A stretch of 64,000 nucleotides of DNA, taken from contig NZ_QLIS02000001.1 of assembly GCF_003574475.2 (NCBI RefSeq), positions 186,001 through 250,000 of the forward strand, read 5' to 3'. The notes under the pieces are model-generated. The model saw nothing but the letters and a program-made list of their open reading frames with translations. It made no database searches and had not been told where the DNA came from. Positions within the stretch are counted from its first letter, which is position 1. Every line of letters begins with the position of its first letter. This DNA is from Pseudofrancisella aestuarii. GTDB lineage: Bacteria; Pseudomonadota; Gammaproteobacteria; Francisellales; Francisellaceae. Below are positions 58,237-64,000 of the stretch, in pieces. The translations under genes were made by a program, and so were the position numbers.

Positions 58237-58649
58237 GAATTTTTAACTTTAGCCTCTTCAATGAGTAGTTTCCTTTGAATATCTTGGTTAAGAAGGATAA
58301 CCCAATTATTATAATGCCTATCAATTTTATTTTCGACTTTATCATAATCCAAGCCTACAGAGTCTGCATATTCAATTGAGTAGCCTTTTTCTGAATATGG
58401 AATATCTACAGTCACAGAATATTTACCTTTGTATAAAAGTCTTCCAATAAGTTGATTTGGCTTATCACTTTGAATAATAATCCAACCACGATTCTTACCT
58501 CCATCAATAATAGCACTTTTCACTTGTTCTTGAGTAAAGTCAGCAGGTATGGGTTGATCATTCAAGTTACTTACAGTTTGAGCACAACTTATTAATAAAA
58601 CTGAAAGTAATATAGTAGAGACAACACTAAATATAGATTTTAATTTCAT
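58233..58649 (-). CDS. Tandem lipoprotein paralogue A
   Basis: A 138-aa lipoprotein with lipobox LISC (C22). The mature chain has the shared family blocks LNDQPIPA, a helix Glu-Gln-x-Lys-x-x-Ile, GRGWII-like, LLYKG, PYSEKGYSI and GLDYDKVENKIDR. It is the most divergent of three neighbouring copies. The family is seen as small lipoproteins of unknown function. Minus-strand placement splits the polyene-like locus in two. Confidence 0.8.
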   Translation of the reverse strand: MKLKSIFSVVSTILLSVLLISCAQTVSNLNDQPIPADFTQEQVKSAIIDGGKNRGWIIIQSDKPNQLIGRLLYKGKYSVTVDIPYSEKGYSIEYADSVGLDYDKVENKIDRHYNNWVILLNQDIQRKLLIEEAKVKNS

Positions 58650-58672
58650 TTTATCGTATCTCCTTAGATTTA

Positions 58673-59086
58673 TTAAGAATGTCTAATCTGAGCAGCTTCT
58701 AATTGAAGTTGGTTTTGTATATCTTGATTTAAATATCCTACCCAACTATTGTAACTACGATCAATTTTATTCTCTACTTTATCATAGTCTAAACCTACAG
58801 AGTCTTTATATTGAATAGAGTATCCTTGCTCTGAATATGGAATATCAACTACAACAAAATCACCATTATATAATAATTTTCCTGTAAGCTCATCTGGTTT
58901 GTTACTATTACCTATTACCCATCCACGTTGTTTCCCAGCAGTTATAATAGCTTGTTTTATCTGATCTTTAGAGAGTTCAGTAGGTATTGGTTGATCATTT
59001 AAGTTATTTATTGTTTGAGCACAACTTATCAATAAAACTGAAAGTAATGCTGTACTTATGATAGTGAATATAGATTTGATTTTCAT
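58673..59086 (-). CDS. Tandem lipoprotein paralogue B
   Basis: A 137-aa lipoprotein with lipobox LISC (C22). It shares LNDQPIPT, KQRGWVIGN, ELTGKLLYNGDFVVVDIP and YSEQGYSIQYKDSVGLDYDK, given here by pieces, with copy C and less fully with copy A. The gap to copy A is 23 bases, so they are co-transcribed; a 135-base gap with no gene precedes this copy. Confidence 0.8.
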   Translation of the reverse strand: MKIKSIFTIISTALLSVLLISCAQTINNLNDQPIPTELSKDQIKQAIITAGKQRGWVIGNSNKPDELTGKLLYNGDFVVVDIPYSEQGYSIQYKDSVGLDYDKVENKIDRSYNSWVGYLNQDIQNQLQLEAAQIRHS

Positions 59087-59221
59087 TTTAGTTATACCTC
59101 TTCAAAAGTTATTTAATTAAACTAAATCGATTATCACACAATTAAATCTTAAAATCACTAATTTAGTTGAGCTTATAAAGAGTTTGAAATAATTTTTATG
59201 ACCTACTATAGGATAAATATA

Positions 59222-59626
59222 TTAAGAATTTTTTTCTTTTAATTGAAGTTGAGTTTGAATATCTTTATTTAATATTTCAACCCATTTGTTGTAACTTCTA
59301 TCGATTTTATTTTCTACTTTATCATAGCTTAAACCTACAGAATCTTTATATTGAATAGAGTAGCCTTGTTCTGAATATGGAATATTAACAACAACAAAGT
59401 GTCCTTTATACAATAGTTTACCAGTAAGCTCATCTGATTTATCGCCATTTCCAATAATCCAACCGCGTTGCTTTCCAGCAGCAATGATTGATTCTTTTAT
59501 TTGTTCTTTATTAAGTTGGGCAGGTATTGGTTGATCATTTAAATTATGAACCGATTGAGCACAACTTACTAAAAAAATAGCTAAAATGATCGTACTTAAA
59601 GCTGTAAATATTGATTTTAATTTCAT
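59222..59626 (-). CDS. Tandem lipoprotein paralogue C
   Basis: A 134-aa lipoprotein with lipobox LVSC (C22). The start at 59626 is chosen because TAAGGAAA lies upstream and it aligns with the starts of copies A and B; the open frame to 59677 is discarded. It is closest to copy B. It is divergent from the second half of the polyene-like locus. Confidence 0.8.
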   Translation of the reverse strand: MKLKSIFTALSTIILAIFLVSCAQSVHNLNDQPIPAQLNKEQIKESIIAAGKQRGWIIGNGDKSDELTGKLLYKGHFVVVNIPYSEQGYSIQYKDSVGLSYDKVENKIDRSYNKWVEILNKDIQTQLQLKEKNS

Positions 59627-59740
59627 ATTAAATTTCCTTATAAGTATATGTTTCTTAAAATAAAAATATCTATTCAATTATTACATATTTATTAATAAAA
59701 ATCATTATGTTTTAAGGTTGTATAAAAGCTTATTTACTAG

Positions 59741-59769
59741 TTGATATGATTATTATATTCGTCATAATT
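59741..59769 (+). promoter_or_regulatory. Strong candidate promoter of the second polyene-like operon
   Basis: TTGATA (59741-59746), 17-base spacer, CATAAT (59764-59769). Each hexamer matches consensus at five of six positions. Transcription would start about 23 bases before the ATG at 59799. It is the best promoter match I found in the window. Confidence 0.55.
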
Positions 59770-59798
59770 AATTTAGATATGAAAAAATTTTTAAAAGT

Positions 59799-60512
59799 AT
59801 GAAGGTTTGTTTGAATGGATGGAAAGCGGTTTCAAATAGTCTCAGTACTATTGATGATTGGAAAGAATGGGCGATATTATCAAAAAAACCTAAAGGAGAT
59901 TTGATTTTAAATATTAATGAAATTCCTCCAATGCTTCGACGTCGTTGTAGTACAGCTAGTAAAATAGCTTTATCATTAGCTTTAGAGTTTATTGAGAGTA
60001 ATAATATTGAAGCTGGTATTTTTTGTTCTCAACATGGAGAGTTACATAATACCGTAGATTTGTTTGAGCAAATTAAAAATAAAGAAGTACTTTCCCCAAA
60101 TAAATTTTCACAATGTGTACATAATACTCCCTCAGGTTTATTGTCTATTCAAAAAAACTTAAATCTTCCTTTTAATTCTATTTCAGCAGGGTGCGAAACT
60201 TTCCAAATGGGATTAATAGATGCAATCGCTCAGTTGAAGGATAAAAAAAATGTTTTATTTATCATTTTTGATGAAAAAAATCCAGAAGTATATAGTAAAC
60301 TTAACATTGACTATGATTTAGATTATGGTTTAGCGCTATATGTTAGTAGTGAATATAAAGAAACTAGTATTGTTTTAGATATTGAGTTTGATACAAATCA
60401 TATTAGTAAAACTGTGATGCCACCAGCTTTAATTTTTATAGCTTGGTTACTTGGAGATAGAAAAGAAACATTAGTATTACCGATGCTTAAAATAAAGGAG
60501 TTAAGTTCTTGA
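59799..60512 (+). CDS. Ketosynthase N-half / chain-length-factor-like protein, ApeC-like
   Basis: A 237-aa protein matching the ketoacyl-synthase N-terminal-only family found in aryl polyene clusters (usual length about 240). It has RRRCSTASKIALSLA, an FSQCVHNTPSG block and ISAGCETFQMG. The C-terminal half carrying the catalytic His residues of true ketosynthases is absent, so it should be a non-catalytic partner. It overlaps the next gene by four bases (TTGA). Confidence 0.8.
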   Translation: MKVCLNGWKAVSNSLSTIDDWKEWAILSKKPKGDLILNINEIPPMLRRRCSTASKIALSLALEFIESNNIEAGIFCSQHGELHNTVDLFEQIKNKEVLSPNKFSQCVHNTPSGLLSIQKNLNLPFNSISAGCETFQMGLIDAIAQLKDKKNVLFIIFDEKNPEVYSKLNIDYDLDYGLALYVSSEYKETSIVLDIEFDTNHISKTVMPPALIFIAWLLGDRKETLVLPMLKIKELSS

Positions 60513-61528
60513 TTACTAAGATAAGTAAATTATGGCGAATATTTGGAACAGGATTTTGTATAGTGCTTTTTACTATAGGAGCATTTATCTTAAGTTATAT
60601 ATATTTACCTTTAATTTCTTTGATAATTAGAAACAAAGAAAAACAAAAGACAGTAGCTCAATATGCTGTTTATGTTACTTTTAGAATATTTATTTTTATA
60701 GTTCATAATTTAGGTGTTATACGTTTTAAATTTGAAAATATGAATTTATTAAAAGAAGATAAGGGTTGTTTATTTATAGCTAATCATCCAACTTTAATTG
60801 ATTATGTAGCAATAGTTTCTAAGCTTCCTCGTTGTGATAATATGGTAAAAAAAGAGCTTTGGGAGAATTTTTTTTATAAAAATTTAATAGATGTTGCAGG
60901 ATATATTCCAAATATTGATGCGGAACAAACATTTAATCAAATAAAAGAGACTTTTGCTAAAGGTAACAATTTACTAATGTTTCCAGAAGGAACTCGCACA
61001 GTTCCAGATCAACCAATCACATTTAAAAGAGGAGCTGCGCAAATAGCTTTAAGAGTTAAAGCTAAAATACGTTTAATTCATCTAGATTGTCAACCGGTGA
61101 CTTTGACAAAACAAAAAAAATGGTATAGCCTTCCCGACAAACAGCCAAAGTTTAAGATAACTGTAGGAGAAAAAATAGACCCTGCAGATTTTCTGAACAA
61201 AGCTGATGATTTACCATCACTTGCAGCAAGGCAGCTTACTCGTTATTTACAGCAACAATTTATACAGGATAGTATTATGATGGAACAAGAAATTAAAGAG
61301 ATGATAATAGAGGTATTAAATCTTGAAGATATTTCTCCTGAGGAAATAAAGTCTGATGAGCCTCTTTTTGGAGATGGTTTAGGATTAGATTCTATTGATG
61401 CATTAGAGCTAGGAGTTGCTATCAAAAAGCGATATAATATTACTTTAGATTCTAGTAACAATGAAATACGTAATCATTTTAGTTCAGTATCAGCTCTTGC
61501 TAAATTTATTGAATCTCAAAATAAATAG
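60509..61528 (+). CDS. Lysophospholipid-type acyltransferase fused to acyl carrier protein
   Basis: A 339-aa protein. After an N-terminal hydrophobic region (about 12-40), a PlsC-type acyltransferase domain has H93-x4-D98 (NHPTLID) and FPEGTR at 158-163. From M257 on is an acyl carrier domain with the pantetheine site S295 in GLDSIDA. In canonical ape clusters these are separate genes. The start is TTG at 60509 with AAGGAG upstream, coupled to the previous stop. An internal AGGA-ATG at 61277 could also give a free 83-aa carrier protein. Confidence 0.87.
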   Translation: MITKISKLWRIFGTGFCIVLFTIGAFILSYIYLPLISLIIRNKEKQKTVAQYAVYVTFRIFIFIVHNLGVIRFKFENMNLLKEDKGCLFIANHPTLIDYVAIVSKLPRCDNMVKKELWENFFYKNLIDVAGYIPNIDAEQTFNQIKETFAKGNNLLMFPEGTRTVPDQPITFKRGAAQIALRVKAKIRLIHLDCQPVTLTKQKKWYSLPDKQPKFKITVGEKIDPADFLNKADDLPSLAARQLTRYLQQQFIQDSIMMEQEIKEMIIEVLNLEDISPEEIKSDEPLFGDGLGLDSIDALELGVAIKKRYNITLDSSNNEIRNHFSSVSALAKFIESQNK

Positions 61529-61536
61529 GAGAATAT

Positions 61537-61797
61537 ATGCAAATTTCTCATGAAGGTATTTTTCAAGAACTTCAACAAATGTTACATAAACTTTTTGAGT
61601 TAGATATAGATGATATTACTTTAGAGTCACGTTTATATGAAGATTTAGACCTTGATAGTATAGATGCTGTTGACTTAATAGTTCACTTACAATCAATAAC
61701 TAAACATAAATTTAAACCGGAAGAATTCAAAGCTGTTAGAACAGTATCAGATGTTGTAGAAGTAATCTATCAAACACTTAAAAATCAGAAAAATTAA
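61537..61797 (+). CDS. Acyl carrier protein, ApeF-like
   Basis: An 86-aa carrier protein with phosphopantetheine site S41 in DLDLDSIDAVDL. It follows the fused acyltransferase-carrier gene by eight bases behind AGGAG. Two unlike carrier domains in a row are usual in aryl polyene loci, where they hold starter and growing chain. Confidence 0.92.
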   Translation: MQISHEGIFQELQQMLHKLFELDIDDITLESRLYEDLDLDSIDAVDLIVHLQSITKHKFKPEEFKAVRTVSDVVEVIYQTLKNQKN

Positions 61798-61809
61798 ATA
61801 ATTATTAGT

Positions 61810-62379
61810 ATGAGATCACTAATAAAATCATTAGTTATAACTTTAATTATCATTTACCCATTCATAGTTTTTTTTAGTTTAAAGTGGTTTTCAATACGTT
61901 ATCTTAGTTTATTAATTCTTTTTATATTCTGCTTACGTCTTTTAGTAATTAATCAAGTTAAGAAAAATAATCTGATATGGATAATACTAACCTTATTAGG
62001 AATATCTTTAGCTATTGTAGGTATGCTTAGTGATAGTATTATATTTATTCAGTTATACCCTATATTTGTAAGTTTAACTTTATTCTGTGTATTTTCTTTT
62101 TCTTTATTTCAGCCTTATAGTTTTATTACAAATATAGCCATAAAAATTAATAAAGGTCCTTTACCTAATTATGTTGTAGAGTATACAAGGAAAGTTACTA
62201 TTGTCTGGTGTATTTTTTTTGCTTTTAATGCGATTATCGCTAGCTTAACTATTCTCAGTAAATCTATAAAATTATGGACTCTATATAATGGGCTTTTGAG
62301 CTATATACTAATAGGGGCGCTAATTTCTGGTGAATGGATTGTTCGAGGGTATGTAAGAAGAAATCATGAACAGAAGTAA
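61810..62379 (+). CDS. Inner-membrane protein of ape-type loci (COG4648-like)
   Basis: A 189-aa protein with about five or six hydrophobic helices and a basic C terminus. A YVVEYTRKVTIVWCIFFAFNA-like block, here at about 117-137, and FNAIIA are in keeping with the small membrane protein placed between the carrier proteins and AMP ligase in aryl polyene loci. Function unknown. It overlaps the ligase gene by 14 bases. Confidence 0.72.
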   Translation: MRSLIKSLVITLIIIYPFIVFFSLKWFSIRYLSLLILFIFCLRLLVINQVKKNNLIWIILTLLGISLAIVGMLSDSIIFIQLYPIFVSLTLFCVFSFSLFQPYSFITNIAIKINKGPLPNYVVEYTRKVTIVWCIFFAFNAIIASLTILSKSIKLWTLYNGLLSYILIGALISGEWIVRGYVRRNHEQK

Positions 62380-63694
62380 AAACTTAACTTTTATTAGTCA
62401 ACTTGAATATTTACATTTAAATCCAGACCAGATTATTTTTCTAGATGAAGAGAGAAGAATAGACTCTAAAACTTTTATAAGAAATATTACAACACTATCT
62501 TTAATGTGGACAGAGAAATTTCATAAGAAAGATAGCATAGCTTTAGTGATTAATAATTTTTACTCATTTATTTGTGCTTGGTTTGCTTGTCAGATACTTG
62601 GAAAGAAGATAGTTATATTACCTAACAATCAAGTTGGGACATTAGAATCATTATCAAATTATTATGATACAGTCATTTATGATGAAGATGTAGATTTCAA
62701 TACTGAATCTATATATAAACCATTAGATATAAGCTTATGTACAGAAACAATATTTTTTACTTCTGGATCTAGTGGAGATTACAAAGCTTATTCTCGTACT
62801 ATCAAAGAGCTTGAAAATGAAAGTACAGCTATAAATAAATGCTTAAATAATTATATTTCAACAGAAGCTGTAATTTATGCTACAGTATCTCATCAACATT
62901 TATATGGTTTTAGCTTTTATTTTTTATGGGCTTTTTTAAGTGGACATTTAATACAAACACAACGTTTAATTTCTCCGGAAGGTATACTTAATAGATTGGT
63001 TAAAAACAACGCTCTAATAGTCACTACTCCTATAATGATTTCACATTTGGATAAATCTAGTATGATAGGAGAAGATACTTTAGTGCTTTCTTCAGCAAGT
63101 GCTTTAAGTAGGGAAAATGCTTTATCTTTTTTTGAAAAATATAAAAAAGAAGTATTAGAAATATATGGTAGTACTGAAACTGGTGTGATTGCTTACAGAA
63201 GACAAATAGCGCAGTCAGATTGGAAATGTTTTTCTGGAGTAGAAATTAGCATAGATTCAAATTCACAATTAATAGTAAAATCTGATTTTTTTTCGAATAG
63301 TCAACAATGCATGGCTGATAAAGTTAAGATAAATGAAAATAATAATTTTACTTTACTAGGAAGAGTCGATCGTATAGTAAAGTTAGCAGGAAAAAGATTA
63401 TCTTTATCAGCAATGGAAAATTATTTAAACTCTCATTTATGGATAAAAGATAATTGTTGTATTTTATGTAGCTCTTATCGTGAATATATAGGAGTCTTAT
63501 TAGTTTTATCTGAAGAAGGAAAGATAGCTTTAAATAGTTTAGAAAAGCCTCTATTTACTCGACAATTAAAAAGCTACTTGTTAGACTATTATAGTTTAGA
63601 GACATTACCTAAAAAATGGCGAATTGTATCTAAAATCCCTGTGAATACACAAGGAAAGAGAGTATTGGTCGAAATTTTAAAAGAATTTGAGTAA
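62366..63694 (+). CDS. Acyl/aryl-AMP ligase, ApeH-like
   Basis: A 442-aa member of the adenylate-forming (ANL) family. The phosphate loop is FFTSGSSGDYKAYSR (about 129-143), followed by YGSTETG and the hinge LLGRVDRIVKLAGKRLS. It is shorter than acyl-CoA synthetases (about 550 aa) and typical of ape-locus ligases, which activate an aromatic or acyl starter and load it on a carrier protein. Starter identity not readable. Confidence 0.85.
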   Translation: MNRSKNLTFISQLEYLHLNPDQIIFLDEERRIDSKTFIRNITTLSLMWTEKFHKKDSIALVINNFYSFICAWFACQILGKKIVILPNNQVGTLESLSNYYDTVIYDEDVDFNTESIYKPLDISLCTETIFFTSGSSGDYKAYSRTIKELENESTAINKCLNNYISTEAVIYATVSHQHLYGFSFYFLWAFLSGHLIQTQRLISPEGILNRLVKNNALIVTTPIMISHLDKSSMIGEDTLVLSSASALSRENALSFFEKYKKEVLEIYGSTETGVIAYRRQIAQSDWKCFSGVEISIDSNSQLIVKSDFFSNSQQCMADKVKINENNNFTLLGRVDRIVKLAGKRLSLSAMENYLNSHLWIKDNCCILCSSYREYIGVLLVLSEEGKIALNSLEKPLFTRQLKSYLLDYYSLETLPKKWRIVSKIPVNTQGKRVLVEILKEFE

Positions 63695-63699
63695 CAACT

Positions 63700-64000
63700 A
63701 TGATAAAACATTATCCAGAGATAAAAAATGTTGAAAAACATAGTGTTGACGAGATTACATTAAATTTTATAGTATCCCCTGAATATGAAGGTTTTAATGG
63801 ACATTTTCTTAATCAACCAATTTTTCCTGGAGTTGGACAAATAGATTTAGTAATTAAAAGTTCATGTGAACAATTTCAATTAGATCCATATCAGTTTTGT
63901 GATATTCCACAAATTAAATTTATGAAAATCATTCTTCCAAATGATAGCCTAAGTTTGCATTTAGTAAGAGAAAATAATGCTATAAGTTTTAGATTTCATA
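63700..64000 (+). CDS. Hotdog 3-hydroxyacyl-ACP dehydratase, ApeI-like (partial, runs off window)
   Basis: An ATG at 63700, five bases after the ligase stop, opens a frame of 100 codons to the window end. The dehydratase motif GHFLNQPIFPGVGQIDL places H35 and D49 at the spacing of the FabA/FabZ catalytic pair. It complements the His-motif-poor dehydratase at 55192. This gene order (ligase then dehydratase) is that of ape clusters. Confidence 0.82.
   Translation, partial: MIKHYPEIKNVEKHSVDEITLNFIVSPEYEGFNGHFLNQPIFPGVGQIDLVIKSSCEQFQLDPYQFCDIPQIKFMKIILPNDSLSLHLVRENNAISFRFH

Noticed and set aside
1-64000. Mobile elements, prophage, CRISPR or RNA genes
   Set aside because: No transposase, integrase, phage structural gene, regular spacer array, tRNA-like cloverleaf or rRNA stretch was seen in either strand; intergenic gaps are all under 200 bases.

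Overview
This is a gene-dense, very AT-rich bacterial chromosome segment. It most likely comes from Francisella or a close relative. The reasons are the AT-rich codon use, the FipA/FipB-like pair beside queG-rsfS, the alaS-tolC-aminopeptidase-transaldolase run, POT and Bcr/CflA transporters, and many small secreted or lipidated proteins of Francisella character. This assignment is by recognition only. I see no rRNA, tRNA, CRISPR, prophage, transposase or attachment site, and no intergenic gap above 300 bases.

Positions 1-24 kb are mostly core genes: the tail of an unidentified gene, fused NAD(P)H-hydrate repair enzyme, a glutaredoxin-membrane protein, a His-rich metal-binding protein, a secreted phosphoesterase, a BCCT transporter, fused methionine sulfoxide reductase, a Bcr/CflA exporter, fipB-fipA, queG-rsfS, a UvrD-like helicase, alaS, a tolC-like gene, an M17 aminopeptidase, transaldolase and a run of small exported proteins. 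Positions 24-39 kb hold ygfZ, rep, a sugar isomerase-kinase-transporter set, an M14-like amidohydrolase with its own transporter, guaA, dxs, a guanidinium-type SMR exporter, a CBS protein, an SDR and ruvB.

Positions 39.3-52.3 kb form one long minus-strand catabolic block. It encodes inositol oxygenase, a sugar porter, glucuronate isomerase, fructuronate reductase, mannonate dehydratase, KDG kinase and KDPG aldolase. Together these are a full route from myo-inositol through D-glucuronate to pyruvate and glyceraldehyde-3-phosphate. A GH31 glycosidase with a GPH-type symporter and an exported 2H-type phosphoesterase sit in the same block.

Positions 54.0-64.0 kb (running off the end) carry a dedicated type II fatty-acid-synthase-like locus with the gene content of aryl polyene (ape) clusters. 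It has two ketosynthases, a chain-length-factor-like protein, a ketoreductase, two hotdog dehydratases, two carrier-protein domains (one fused to an acyltransferase), a phosphopantetheinyl transferase, a membrane protein and an acyl/aryl-AMP ligase. Three tandem paralogous lipoproteins on the opposite strand split it in two. This locus is the best candidate for a little-described system here, followed by the inositol block with its exported phosphoesterase.
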